The notes below the pieces were generated by a model. It was not told where the DNA came from and made no database searches. It saw only the letters and a program-made list of their open reading frames with translations. Shown piece by piece: positions 33,698-44,874 of a DNA stretch of 64,000 bases. The stretch is from Kitasatospora papulosa. Its GTDB lineage: Bacteria > Actinomycetota > Actinomycetes > Streptomycetales > Streptomycetaceae. A program made the translations under genes and the position numbers. The DNA lies in the NCBI RefSeq assembly GCF_000717245.1, contig NZ_JNYQ01000001.1, positions 558,001-622,000 of the forward strand, in the 5' to 3' direction. Within the stretch, counting starts at the first letter, position 1. Each line of letters opens with the position of its first letter.

Positions 33698-35167
33698 TCA
33701 CCGCACCGTGCGGGGCAGCCGCAGACTCAGCAGAGTCGTCAGGACGACGGCCGCGAGCTGCACCAGCAGCGTCACGATCAGCGCGTCCCGCATCCCCGCA
33801 CCGGACGCCACGGACAGGAACAGCGTCCCCAGCGTGGCGACCCCGAGCGCCAGGGACGCCTGCTGGGTCGTCGTCATCACGCCGCCGCCCACCCCGGCCC
33901 GCTCGGCCGGCACGTCGGACAGCACGATCCGCATCAGGACCGGCAGTTGCAGGCCCTGTCCGAGTCCCGCGACCGCGAAGCCCGGCAGCAGCCCCAGCAG
34001 CCCGAGGTCCGGCCAGCCGTGCCACACGGTCAGTGCCAGCACCACGACACCCACACCCTGGATCACCCCGCCGGCCGTCACCACCCGGCTGCCGAAGCGC
34101 CGGACCAGCCGGGGGCCGGCCAGCGACGCGGCGAAGAAGGCCGCGGCCATCGGGGCCAGGGACAGTCCCGCCGCGGCCGGACCCATCTCCAGACCCTGCT
34201 GGAGGGCCACCGCGATCACGAACATGAAGCCGCCGAAGCCGACCGAGAACGGCACCACCAGGACGAGGCCGCGCCGCAGCGACTCCAGCCGCAGCAGGCT
34301 CGGCGGCACCAGCGGGACCCGCCCCCGGGCGTCGGCCCGCCGCTCGACCCGGTAGAAGGCCACCGCGGCGAACGGGAACAGGCCCAGGGACACCCAGGTC
34401 CACAGCGGCCAGCCCGCGGCCCGTCCCTCCGTCAGCGGGGCGAGCAGCGTGACCAGCGAGAGGGCCAGCAGGAGCGTGCCCGGTACGTCGACGGGCGCCG
34501 GGCGGTCCGAGCGGCTCTCCGGCACCGAGCGGACGGCCAGGACCAGCCCCACCACCGCCACCGGGACGTTCACCAGGAACACCGACCGCCAGCCGGCGCT
34601 CTCGCCGAGGACCGAGGACAGCGGGGCTGCGGAGACCAGGACACCGCCGAGGATCTGCCCGGCGACCATGGAGAGCCCGGCGGTCGCCCCGTACAGGCTC
34701 ATGGCCCGTGCCCTGCGCGGGCCCGCCGTGGACGCCTGGATGGTGGCGAGCACCTGCGGCAGCATGAGCGCGGCAGCGGCGCCCTGGGCCACGCGCGCGC
34801 CCACCAGGGTCCAGGCGTCCGGCGCCAGCCCGCAGGCGAGGGAGGTGAGGCCGAAGGCGGCCATGCCGACGAGGAAGAGTCTGCGCCGCCCCGCCATGTC
34901 GCCGAGGCGTCCGCCGAGGACGAGCAGCACGGCGTACGCGAGGCCGTAGCCGGCGACGACCAGTTCGAGCAGCGCGGGGCCCGCGGCCAGGTCGTGGTCG
35001 ATGGTGGGCAGGGCGACGTTCACGATGAAGAAGTCGACGAGCGGCAGTGCCGCGCCGATCAGCACCGTGAACAGCCCGAGCCCGCCGAGCACCGGGGCGG
35101 GGTGGTCGTGGCGCGCCACGGGGGTGCCCGTGGCGGAGGTTTTCGTCAGTACGGATGATTCACTCAC
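33698..35167 (-). CDS. MFS efflux transporter, DHA2 (14-TMS) type
   Basis: The protein has about 489 residues from the GTG at 35167 (MSESSVLTKTSATG) with about 14 hydrophobic helices. Motif A is GGRLGDMAGRRRLFLVGM, and DFFIVNVALPTID is motif D1 of the DHA2 drug:H+ antiporter family. LPQVLATIQ and VGGGVMTTTQQ are typical of EmrB/QacA-like pumps. An upstream in-frame ATG at 35215 falls inside the operator repeats and is unlikely. It probably exports a toxic compound, and its divergent MmyB-type regulator may sense it. Confidence 0.88.
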   Translation of the reverse strand: MSESSVLTKTSATGTPVARHDHPAPVLGGLGLFTVLIGAALPLVDFFIVNVALPTIDHDLAAGPALLELVVAGYGLAYAVLLVLGGRLGDMAGRRRLFLVGMAAFGLTSLACGLAPDAWTLVGARVAQGAAAALMLPQVLATIQASTAGPRRARAMSLYGATAGLSMVAGQILGGVLVSAAPLSSVLGESAGWRSVFLVNVPVAVVGLVLAVRSVPESRSDRPAPVDVPGTLLLALSLVTLLAPLTEGRAAGWPLWTWVSLGLFPFAAVAFYRVERRADARGRVPLVPPSLLRLESLRRGLVLVVPFSVGFGGFMFVIAVALQQGLEMGPAAAGLSLAPMAAAFFAASLAGPRLVRRFGSRVVTAGGVIQGVGVVVLALTVWHGWPDLGLLGLLPGFAVAGLGQGLQLPVLMRIVLSDVPAERAGVGGGVMTTTQQASLALGVATLGTLFLSVASGAGMRDALIVTLLVQLAAVVLTTLLSLRLPRTVR

Positions 35168-35182
35168 CCCACCGACTCTGGA

Positions 35183-35227
35183 CCGGTACCCAGCCTGGTA
35201 CCAGAGTCTCTTCATCCTGGTACCAGG
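35183..35227. promoter_or_regulatory. Three copies of a GGTACC-centred operator
   Basis: CTGGTACCAG appears at 35195-35204 and 35217-35226 (22 bp apart, two helical turns), with a degenerate copy CCGGTACCCA at 35183-35192. All lie in the ~100-bp gap between the divergent pump and regulator genes, as expected for a regulator repressing the pump and itself. Confidence 0.65.
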
Positions 35228-35268
35228 AGCACCTGGCGATACGCCGGGACGTTCGGCAGGCTGGGAGC

Positions 35269-36132
35269 ATGACGACCACGCAGACCGAGGTGTCCGGGAC
35301 GGACGTCCGGCGCAGCGAGCTCGCCGGCTTCCTCCGCAGCCGTCGTGAGCGGATCACGCCCGAGCAGGTCGGGCTGCCCCGAGGGCCCCGCAGACGCACC
35401 CCGGGCCTGCGCCGCGAGGAGGTCGCGCAGCTCTCGGCCGTCGGCGTCACCTGGTACACGTGGCTGGAACAGGCACGCGACATCCAGGTCTCGCCGCAGG
35501 TCCTCGACTCGCTGGCCCGCGCCCTGCTGCTCGACCGCAGCGAGCGGACCCACCTCTTCGCCCTCGCCGGGGCAGTGGACCCCGCTCCGGGCTCCGACTG
35601 CGCGGGCGTGACCCCGGCCTTCCAGGAGATGCTCACGCGCCTGGAACCCTTCCCGGCCTGCATCCAGAACAGCAGGTACGACATCCTCGCCTACAACCGC
35701 ACCTACGGCAGGCTGCTGTGCGACCTGGACGACGTCGCGCCCGAGGACCGCAACTGCATGCTGCTCGCCTACGTCAACGAGGACTGGCGCGCCTCCGTCG
35801 TCGATCTGCCCGGTGTGCACCGGACGATGGCCGCCAAGTTCCGCGCGTCGATGGCGGAACACCTGGCCGAGCCGGCCTGGAAGGCACTGCTGGCGCGGCT
35901 GGAGGCGGCCTCGCCCGAGTTCGGTGAGGTCTGGGCACGGCACGAGGTCGTCGGGCCCGCGAACCGCACCAAGGTCTTCCGCAACTCCCGGGTGGGGGTG
36001 CTCAGGCTCGAACACACCGACCTGTGGCTGGGCCCCTCGGCGGGCCCGCGTCTGGTGACGTACGTCCCCTCCGACGAGGAGTCCCGGCTGGGGCTCGAAC
36101 GGCTCATGGAGTCGGCCCTCGCGGACGCCTGA
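35269..36132 (+). CDS. HTH transcriptional regulator, MmyB-type
   Basis: The protein has 287 residues. An XRE-type helix-turn-helix lies at about 15-80 (LAGFLRSRRERITPEQVGLP; RRRTPGLRREEVAQLSAVGVTWYTWLEQ). It is followed by a MmyB-like ligand-binding domain (RYDILAYNRTYGRLLCDLDD; RVGVLRLEHTDLWLG). Such regulators are abundant in Streptomyces and often control adjacent oxidoreductases or transporters. The family recognition of GGTACC-like palindromes is suggested by the repeats directly upstream. ATG at 35269, GGGAG site. Confidence 0.9.
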   Translation: MTTTQTEVSGTDVRRSELAGFLRSRRERITPEQVGLPRGPRRRTPGLRREEVAQLSAVGVTWYTWLEQARDIQVSPQVLDSLARALLLDRSERTHLFALAGAVDPAPGSDCAGVTPAFQEMLTRLEPFPACIQNSRYDILAYNRTYGRLLCDLDDVAPEDRNCMLLAYVNEDWRASVVDLPGVHRTMAAKFRASMAEHLAEPAWKALLARLEAASPEFGEVWARHEVVGPANRTKVFRNSRVGVLRLEHTDLWLGPSAGPRLVTYVPSDEESRLGLERLMESALADA

Positions 36133-36250
36133 GCGGGCAGCCGCACGGGCGGGCTCTCCGGGGCCCCCGGCAGGCGGCCCCGTACGCGGCCTCCGGAGGG
36201 CCCGGGCGGGCGGTCTCCGGGCCATCGCGCGGGTGCGGGACAATGGGGCC

Positions 36251-37399
36251 ATGACCACGCTCGCCCCCGCCCTCCCGCTGCTCCGGATCGGCCCGCACAC
36301 CGTGCAGCCGCCGGTCGTGCTCGCGCCCATGGCCGGCATCACCAACGCGCCCTTCCGTACCCTGTGCCGCGAGTTCTCGGGCGGCAAGGGGCTGTTCGTC
36401 AGCGAGATGATCACCACGCGGGCGCTGGTCGAGCGCAACGAGAAGACCATGCAGCTCATCCACTTCGACGCGAGCGAGACGCCGCGCTCGATCCAGCTGT
36501 ACGGAGTGGACCCGGTCACCGTCGGCAAGGCGGTGCGCATGATCGTCGACGAGGACCTGGCCGACCACATCGACCTGAACTTCGGCTGCCCCGTCCCCAA
36601 GGTCACCCGCAAGGGCGGTGGGTCCGCCCTGCCGTACAAGAGGCCGCTCCTGCGCGCGATCCTCCGTGAGGCGGTCGCGCAGGCGGGCGACCTCCCGGTC
36701 ACCATCAAGATGCGCAAGGGCATCGACGACGACCACACCACCTACCTCGACGCGGGCCGCATCGCCGTCGAGGAGGGCGTCACGGCCGTCGCCCTGCACG
36801 GCAGGACCACCGCCCAGCACTACGGCGGCACGGCCGACTGGGACGCCATCGCGCGCCTCAAGGAGCACGTCCCCGAGATCCCCGTCCTCGGCAACGGCGA
36901 CATCTGGAGCGCCGACGACGCCCTGCGGATGATGCGTGAGACCGGCTGCGACGGTGTCGTCGTGGGGCGCGGCTGCCTGGGGCGCCCCTGGCTCTTCGGT
37001 GATCTGGTCAGCGCCTTCGAGGGCACGGGGACGCGGCAGGCGCCCGTCCTGCGCCAGGTCGCGGACGTCATGCTGCGCCACGCGACGCTGCTGGGGGAGT
37101 GGATCGGCGACGAGAGCCGGGGCGTGATCGACTTCCGCAAGCACGTCGCCTGGTACCTCAAGGGCTTCGCGGTCGGCTCGGACATGCGCAGGAAGCTCGC
37201 GGTCACCTCCTCGCTGGAGGAGCTGGGCACGCAGCTCCAGGAGCTCGACCTGGACCAGCCCTGGCCGGACGGCGCGGACGGACCCCGGGGGCGCACCTCC
37301 GGAAACAACCGGGTGGCACTGCCGGACGGCTGGCTGAAGGACCCGTACGACTGCGCGGGCGTGAGCGCCGACGCGGAGCTGGACACCTCGGGCGGCTGA
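36251..37399 (+). CDS. dusB: tRNA-dihydrouridine synthase
   Basis: The protein has 382 residues. The FMN TIM-barrel begins VVLAPMAGITNAPFRTLCREF, and NFGCPVPKVTRKGGGSAL holds the catalytic cysteine. ALHGRTTAQHYGGTADW and VLGNGDIW supply FMN phosphate-binding residues. It reduces uridine to dihydrouridine in tRNA D-loops with NADPH. Subgroup DusB is assigned by overall similarity only. The start is ATG 36251 after an unremarkable leader. Confidence 0.9.
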   Translation: MTTLAPALPLLRIGPHTVQPPVVLAPMAGITNAPFRTLCREFSGGKGLFVSEMITTRALVERNEKTMQLIHFDASETPRSIQLYGVDPVTVGKAVRMIVDEDLADHIDLNFGCPVPKVTRKGGGSALPYKRPLLRAILREAVAQAGDLPVTIKMRKGIDDDHTTYLDAGRIAVEEGVTAVALHGRTTAQHYGGTADWDAIARLKEHVPEIPVLGNGDIWSADDALRMMRETGCDGVVVGRGCLGRPWLFGDLVSAFEGTGTRQAPVLRQVADVMLRHATLLGEWIGDESRGVIDFRKHVAWYLKGFAVGSDMRRKLAVTSSLEELGTQLQELDLDQPWPDGADGPRGRTSGNNRVALPDGWLKDPYDCAGVSADAELDTSGG

Positions 37400-37418
37400 G
37401 CACCCAGCCCGCTGTCTC

Positions 37419-37466
37419 AGGGCACCGAGTGCCCTTCGAGTGGACCGCTCATATGAGCGGGCTTTT
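37419..37466 (+). terminator. Tandem hairpins with T-tract after dus
   Basis: First hairpin 37419-37435 (7-bp stem, 3-nt loop), second the palindrome CCGCTCATATGAGCGG at 37445-37460, followed by GCTTTTCT. The T-run makes this one of the few canonical intrinsic terminators here. Confidence 0.75.
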
Positions 37467-37974
37467 CTCGTCGAATGGGCCCCGTCGCTGACCGATTCGA
37501 CGCCGAGCCCGCGTTCAGGGGCTCCCCGGGCAGCGGTCGGAGGTGCTCCGCGAACGCTGCGTTGCTCCCTGGTGACCTGCCGTTGTCCCGACGTCGTCCG
37601 GATGGTGACATCTGAGCGGGCGATGCAGCGTGATTCTCGCCACCTCTGAGGTGTGTTTGGCTCAGATGAGCGCTTCAAGGGAGGGTGTACTTCTCAAATG
37701 ACGGCACTGGGTGCCAGGCAGGTTTACTTTGATCGATCAAGCCATCCGTTGCGGTGAGTTGCGAGAGTGAGGTTCGTGATGCACTGTCGGTGATATTGAT
37801 TTCAAGAGGTGAAGGCACCGCCCTGTCGAGGGCTACCGGCCCGTTACTTTCGATCTGCTGGCGGACGGGTGGTTGAGCCCTCGCGACGCGCAAGTGGCCG
37901 TACCGCGACACCTTCGATCTGGGTATGTTCCTCGCCGTCAGGGCAGCCACCGCGTCCTCGAGGAGTCGAGACCC
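37467..37974 (+). other. Long AT-richer leader/promoter region of ppdK
   Basis: About 510 bp with no convincing ORF in either direction; the 968-codon antisense frame crossing it is a shadow of ppdK. Visible elements are the palindrome TTGATCGATCAA at 37729-37740, a repeated TTCGATCTG about 64 bp apart (near 37850 and 37913), and a TATGTT -10-like hexamer near 37924. It probably holds the ppdK promoter and operator sites. Confidence 0.55.
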
Positions 37975-40686
<2,712 letters not shown>

Positions 40687-40720
40687 GTTCAGCTCCCAGC
40701 GATCGTCACGACTCCGGATA

Positions 40721-40763
40721 CCGCCGTCGGATCACAGAGACCCTCACCGGGATCCGACGGCGG
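40721..40763 (+). terminator. Long-loop hairpin after ppdK
   Basis: CCGCCGTCGGATC at 40721-40733 pairs with 40751-40763 over a 17-nt loop, 35 bp after the ppdK stop. Confidence 0.5.
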
Positions 40764-40777
40764 GCCCGGATTACCCG

Positions 40778-40814
40778 GAAGCGGCGGCACCCTGTGCGGG
40801 GGTGCCGCCGCTTC
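40778..40814 (+). terminator. Strong hairpin terminator after ppdK
   Basis: A perfect 15-bp stem (40778-40792 with 40800-40814) and 7-nt loop. Confidence 0.82.
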
Positions 40815-41167
40815 GTCAATTGAATGGCGAACCATTCGAAGTGGTTGGCTTTTCACCGTTCGGTGCGCAAATCGGGGACGTGCGGCCTGGGTGCGGCCCG
40901 GGGATCCCCACCCCCGGACCGCACCCGCTTACCCCTGCCGGGTGCGGAGCCGCACCATCGTTCACCGCCGCCGAACGGGCAAAGCCCCCCACGGCCCTCA
41001 CCCGCTCTTCGGTGACTCCGGTAACGCACCCGACGTCGTACAGCTTTTCGGGTGGCAGGGATACGGGCGAGACATTTCAACTGTGGCCGAAACCCCGTGG
41101 TGACCTCCTGTGACGCCGCGCATACGCTACGGCGGGGGCAATTGCGGGTGCAACAGGTGGGGGTTCG
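40815..41167. other. Intergenic region before the ArsR-like gene
   Basis: About 350 bp without a convincing ORF; the short frames here have mixed third-position composition. The stretch 41030-41110 is AT-richer and may contain the promoter of the downstream regulator. No operator repeat was seen. Confidence 0.5.
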
Positions 41168-42184
41168 GTGCTGCGTATCCATGTGTCCGGGGTGGACCTT
41201 TCGCGCGTGCGGATGGCCACGAGGCCGGACGCGATGTGGGAAACCATTCTCAGTTTCCACCGGCTGAGGGACCGGCGGGGTTCCACCGTGTTCGGGAAAT
41301 GGCGGAAGGAATCCCGAACCAGGTTGAATGGTGAAGCACGCCTGCTGTCCACCGTCGTTCCACCCCGCGGCTATTTCCCCGACTTCCTGACACCTTCTCA
41401 GGGGAGTGCGGAGCCATTCGGACTGGACGCCGGAATGGAGGCGCTGCGCGACACCCCGGTGGACCGGATCCGTGCCGAGATCGGGCTGCTGACGGCACAG
41501 GCCTCCCTCACGCGCAGGCCGCCCTCCCGACCCCCGGCCGGGCCCGCGCTGCCGGAGGCGCTCGCCGAGGGGCGCACGGAGCCGCTGGGGCGTCTCATCT
41601 CCACTCTGCGCGCCTACCACCGTGCCGCGGTGGAGCCGTACTGGCCGCACATCCGGGCGAGCGTCGAGGCCGACCGCGCCGTCCGGGGCCGTGCCCTGCT
41701 GGACGGCGGCGCGGACGAACTCCTGGCCACCCTGCCGCCGATGATCCGCTGGCGTGCCCCCGTGCTGGAGGCGGACTACCCCGTCGACCGGGAGCTGAGA
41801 CTGGACGGACGGGGGCTGCTCCTGCAGCCCTCGTTCTTCTGCCGGACCACTCCCGTCGTCTGTCGCGACCCCGCGCTCCCGCCCGTCCTCGTCTACCCGG
41901 TCACCCACCCGGGTGCCCCGGCCGTCCCGGAGCCCGGCCCCTGGCTGGGCCGGCTGGTGGGACACACCCGCTCGGCGGTCCTGCGGTCCATAGACAACGG
42001 CTGCACGACGAGCGAGCTGGCCCGCAGGACCGGGGTCTCCCTGGCCTCGGCGAGCCAGCACGCCTGTGTGCTGCGCGAGGCCGGGCTGGTCCGCACCCTG
42101 CGCCACGGCAGCTCGGTCCTGCACACCTTGACGCCCCTGGGCGCCGCCCTGATCAGGGGCGGAGCCCCGATCGCGGTGCCCTGA
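41168..42184 (+). CDS. ArsR-like winged-helix regulator with large N-terminal domain
   Basis: The protein has 338 residues. The C-terminal ~75 residues form a winged helix (SIDNGCTTSELARRTGVS then ASQHACVLREAGLV and LHTLTPLG). The N-terminal 250 residues (MLRIHVSGVDLSRVRMATRPDAMWETIL) match a streptomycete group annotated as helix-turn-helix or ArsR regulators whose ligand is unknown. No metal-binding cysteine pair is evident, so metal sensing is unlikely. GTG at 41168 with a GGTGGGGG-like upstream stretch. No target gene is obvious. Confidence 0.82.
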   Translation: MLRIHVSGVDLSRVRMATRPDAMWETILSFHRLRDRRGSTVFGKWRKESRTRLNGEARLLSTVVPPRGYFPDFLTPSQGSAEPFGLDAGMEALRDTPVDRIRAEIGLLTAQASLTRRPPSRPPAGPALPEALAEGRTEPLGRLISTLRAYHRAAVEPYWPHIRASVEADRAVRGRALLDGGADELLATLPPMIRWRAPVLEADYPVDRELRLDGRGLLLQPSFFCRTTPVVCRDPALPPVLVYPVTHPGAPAVPEPGPWLGRLVGHTRSAVLRSIDNGCTTSELARRTGVSLASASQHACVLREAGLVRTLRHGSSVLHTLTPLGAALIRGGAPIAVP

Positions 42185-42218
42185 GGGTGCGTCCCGCCCG
42201 GTGGGGCGCACCCCGGCG

Positions 42219-42740
42219 TCACCTCGTGACCGGGGCGGGGAAACGCATCGTCGGAACGGGTCCGTCGGCATGCCCCCGGCAGCCCCGGAACGCCCAGGAA
42301 GAGCGTGAGACCGGAATCCGACCCGGTTCCCGCACCGTCTCCCTCACCAGCGCTCTCAGCTCGGCCTGGGAGCCGTTGTGCTCCCCGAGCCCGGAGCAGA
42401 CCAGCGCCAGGAGTGCCCGGGCCAGGAGGTCCAACGGGTCGGCGTCGCCCTCCGCTTCCGGCAGCCGCTTCCGTGGCCTGCCGGACGAGGGCTTCGGCGC
42501 GCTGCGGGGCGTCGCAGACCTCCGCTGCCGCCGCGTCCGCCTCCAGCTCCTGGCGCCGTCGCACCGGCTGGACGATCCAGCGGAACAGCCGGACGTAGGC
42601 GCCCGTGAGCAGTCGGGGAAACCCCACGTACGCGGCGACCAGGCCGTTCGCCCCGCCCAGGGCCACGAGTGACGGGCGGTAAGCCGTGCAGAAGTCGGAG
42701 AACTCGAGCCCGCCGCCCGGGAGCCCGTCGCCCCGGGAAT
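42219..42740 (-). pseudogene. Decayed membrane peptidase (M48-like) with frameshift
   Basis: Two coding-like frames meet near 42465-42490 on the minus strand. The upstream one reads VALGGANGLVAAYVGFPRLL, then LFRWIVQPVRRRQELEADAA. The RRQELEAD motif is typical of the third zinc ligand in M48 peptidases after membrane helices. The next frame continues DADPLDLLARALLALVCSGL to a stop at 42219. Both have very GC-rich third positions, so coding decayed recently. The HExxH motif is missing. A sequencing indel is an alternative explanation of the frameshift. Family assignment rests on one motif. Confidence 0.5.
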
Positions 42741-42743
42741 CCC

Positions 42744-42791
42744 GCTCAGCCACGGCGCTCGCCCCGCTCCGACGGAGCGCCGTGGCTGAGC
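42744..42791. terminator. Strong inverted repeat
   Basis: A perfect 17-bp stem (42744-42760 with 42775-42791) and 14-nt loop. It lies at the start of the M48-like remnant and at the 3' end of the small minus-strand ORF ending at 42746. Confidence 0.65.
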
Positions 42792-42922
42792 GCACGGTCA
42801 GTTCCCGCCCCGTCGGGCCGGCGGTCGACGAGCAAGGAGTCGGGGCCGCAGCGGCCCATCAGGTCCACGAGCATCCTGCGGTGCGCCTCCTCGACCGTAC
42901 GCACGGCGTTCCGCCGCACCAT
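42746..42922 (-). CDS. Small ORF of uncertain status
   Basis: A 58-codon frame (MVRRNAVRTVEEAHRRMLVD) with almost uniformly G/C third positions, stopping inside the strong inverted repeat. Coding-like composition continues a little upstream of the ATG but fades. No good ribosome site is visible. It could be a short gene preceding the peptidase remnant, or another fragment of the same decayed locus. No family recognised. Confidence 0.3.
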   Translation of the reverse strand: MVRRNAVRTVEEAHRRMLVDLMGRCGPDSLLVDRRPDGAGTDRALSHGAPSERGERRG

Positions 42923-43118
42923 GTCGGCGGACCCCCGGCACCGCGACCACGCCCAGTTCCCCCCGGTAGCACCGGGTACGGGCGCGGAATGCCGGAATTC
43001 CGTCCGGCGGACGCTCGCCGGCGATGAGTTCCGGGGGCGCCGGCCGTCTACCCCTCGTAAGCGCTCGCACGGAGCGCGCGGGAGCACCGCAGAGTGCCGG
43101 ACGGAAGAGTGGGACATC

Positions 43119-43535
43119 ATGCCTCAGCCTCAGATGATCTTCGTGAACCTGCCCGTCAAGGACCTCGGGACGACGAAGAACTTCTTCGCGGAGCTCGGGT
43201 TCGGCTTCAACCCGCAGTTCAGCGACGAGACGACGGCCTGTCTCGTCATCAGCGACACCATCTTCGCCATGCTCATCACCGAGCCGCGCTTCAAGGACTT
43301 CACCAGGAAGGAGATCGCCGACGCCTCCAGGACGACCGAGGTCCTGATCGCCCTGAGCGCGGACAGCCGCGAGAAGGTCGACGAGCTGGCGGACGCGGCA
43401 CTGGCCAACGGCGGGTCGCCCGCCAACGACCCCATGGACGAGGGCTTCATGTACGGCCGCTCCTTCCAGGACCCGGACGGTCACATCTGGGAGGTCGTCT
43501 GGATGGACCCCGCGGCGGTCGCGGGACAGGCCTGA
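43119..43535 (+). CDS. VOC family protein (glyoxalase-like)
   Basis: The protein has 138 residues with two paired beta-alpha-beta-beta-beta units: MIFVNLPVKDLGTTKNFFAELGF and the closing FQDPDGHIWEVVWMDP. The pattern is that of PhnB/extradiol-like VOC proteins. It may bind a metal through the closing His/Glu, but no specific substrate is evident. A GGAAGAG site precedes the ATG at 43119. Confidence 0.88.
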   Translation: MPQPQMIFVNLPVKDLGTTKNFFAELGFGFNPQFSDETTACLVISDTIFAMLITEPRFKDFTRKEIADASRTTEVLIALSADSREKVDELADAALANGGSPANDPMDEGFMYGRSFQDPDGHIWEVVWMDPAAVAGQA

Positions 43536-43543
43536 CGCACGGC

Positions 43544-43583
43544 GGGGCGGCGGTCGCGGAGCCGGCCCCGCGACCGCCGCCCC
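43544..43583. terminator. Bidirectional hairpin terminator
   Basis: A perfect 16-bp stem (43544-43559 with 43568-43583) and 8-nt loop between the VOC and PhoX-family genes. Confidence 0.85.
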
Positions 43584-43591
43584 AGGGCGGA

Positions 43592-44764
43592 TCAGGAGCG
43601 GAACGGCCCCGTGACCTCGTAGGTGATACCCCCGGACGAGCTTCCGGCGGTGCCGCGCTGCGAGGAGAAGTAGAGCCGGCGGCCGTCCGGGGAGAAGGCC
43701 GGGCCGGTGATCTCGGAGCCGGACTGGCCGCTGATCCGCAGGAACGGGGCGACGGTGTCGTCCGGGGTGATCAGGCAGATCTCCATGTTCCCGCCGTCCT
43801 CCGCGACGTACAGGTCGCCCGAGGCGGCACGGGTGACGTTGTCCACGCCGGTCAGCGGGGCGCTGCCGCCCGTGACGAGCGAGTCGTCGTAGACGAGCGA
43901 GAGCGACGAGGCGTTCGCGTCGTACGCCCACACCCTGTTGTCGCCCTTCGTGGTGAACCAGCAGGTGCCCGCCGCGTAGAAGCAGCCCTCACCGCCGTTG
44001 AACACCTTGGCGCCGGAGACCTGGTAGCGGGTCTGGGTGGGCGAACCGTCCGGGTCGGGGACGGTCGTCCAGGTCACCGGGCCCGAGGTGCCGGTTCCCG
44101 CGACCAGTACCTGGAGCGTGCCGGAGGACAGGTTGCCCCAGGTGGTGGGACGGAAGCGGTAGAAGCGCCCGTCCGTCTCGTCCTCGGTGAGGTAGACGTA
44201 GCCGTGGTCGGGGTCCGCGGCCGCCGCCTCGTGCTTGAACCGGCCCATCGCGGGGCGCTGGACGGCCGCGTTCACTCCCCACGGGTCCGTCTCGTACACG
44301 AAGCCGCGGGTCACCTCCTCGCAGGAGAGCCAGGTGTTCCACGGAGTCCTGCCGCCGGCGCAGTTGTTGTTCGTGCCGGACAGGATCCGGTAGGCCGAGG
44401 TGACGGTCCCCGAGGAGTTGAAGCGCACCGCGCTCGCCCCGCCGCCGCTGCCCGAGGACACCTCGGCGTTGGAGACGTAGATCCAGCCGCCGTCGTCGGT
44501 GAAGGTGGCCCCGCCGTCGGGCGCGCTGTGCCAGGTGTACGAGGTGCCGGGGACGGCCTGTCCCGAACGGGCGACGATCCTGCTGGTGAAGCCGCTCGGC
44601 AGCAGGATGCCGTTGCTGTTCGCCGCCTGCAGCGCGCCGTAGGGGCCGGTGGCCGGCTGGGCGGGGTCCGCGAAGGCGGCACCCCGCCACAGGGTGCCGC
44701 CGAAGGCCGCCGCCGAGGTGCCGATCACCGCTGTGCGCAAGAAGGTCCGACGTTCCACGATCAC
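43592..44764 (-). CDS. PhoX-family (DUF839) secreted protein with Tat signal
   Basis: The protein has 390 residues. The N-terminus has the twin-arginine signal ERRTFLRTAVIG followed by a hydrophobic stretch and AFADP, so it is exported folded. The mature part is a beta-propeller-like DUF839 domain (GWIYVSNAEV, GFVYETDPWG, KHEAAAADPDHGYVYLTED, GCFYAAGTCWFTTKGDNRVW). PhoX phosphatases are Ca/Fe-dependent; this protein is at the short end of the family, so phosphatase activity is uncertain. Start ATG 44764, or GTG 44758. Confidence 0.83.
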   Translation of the reverse strand: MIVERRTFLRTAVIGTSAAAFGGTLWRGAAFADPAQPATGPYGALQAANSNGILLPSGFTSRIVARSGQAVPGTSYTWHSAPDGGATFTDDGGWIYVSNAEVSSGSGGGASAVRFNSSGTVTSAYRILSGTNNNCAGGRTPWNTWLSCEEVTRGFVYETDPWGVNAAVQRPAMGRFKHEAAAADPDHGYVYLTEDETDGRFYRFRPTTWGNLSSGTLQVLVAGTGTSGPVTWTTVPDPDGSPTQTRYQVSGAKVFNGGEGCFYAAGTCWFTTKGDNRVWAYDANASSLSLVYDDSLVTGGSAPLTGVDNVTRAASGDLYVAEDGGNMEICLITPDDTVAPFLRISGQSGSEITGPAFSPDGRRLYFSSQRGTAGSSSGGITYEVTGPFRS

Positions 44765-44874
44765 TCCACGGGTGACGTGCTGGCCCGCCGGTCCGGTCGG
44801 CCCGGCGGGTCGAACGTCAGGACAGTAGAGGCGCGTGGTTGCCGGAGCTCCAACGTGTCATGAACAGGGTGGGA

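Noticed and set aside
42798..43931. 377-codon minus-strand frame across the VOC and PhoX genes
   Set aside because: Antisense to the VOC gene and in the wrong frame of the PhoX gene; no family motif seen.
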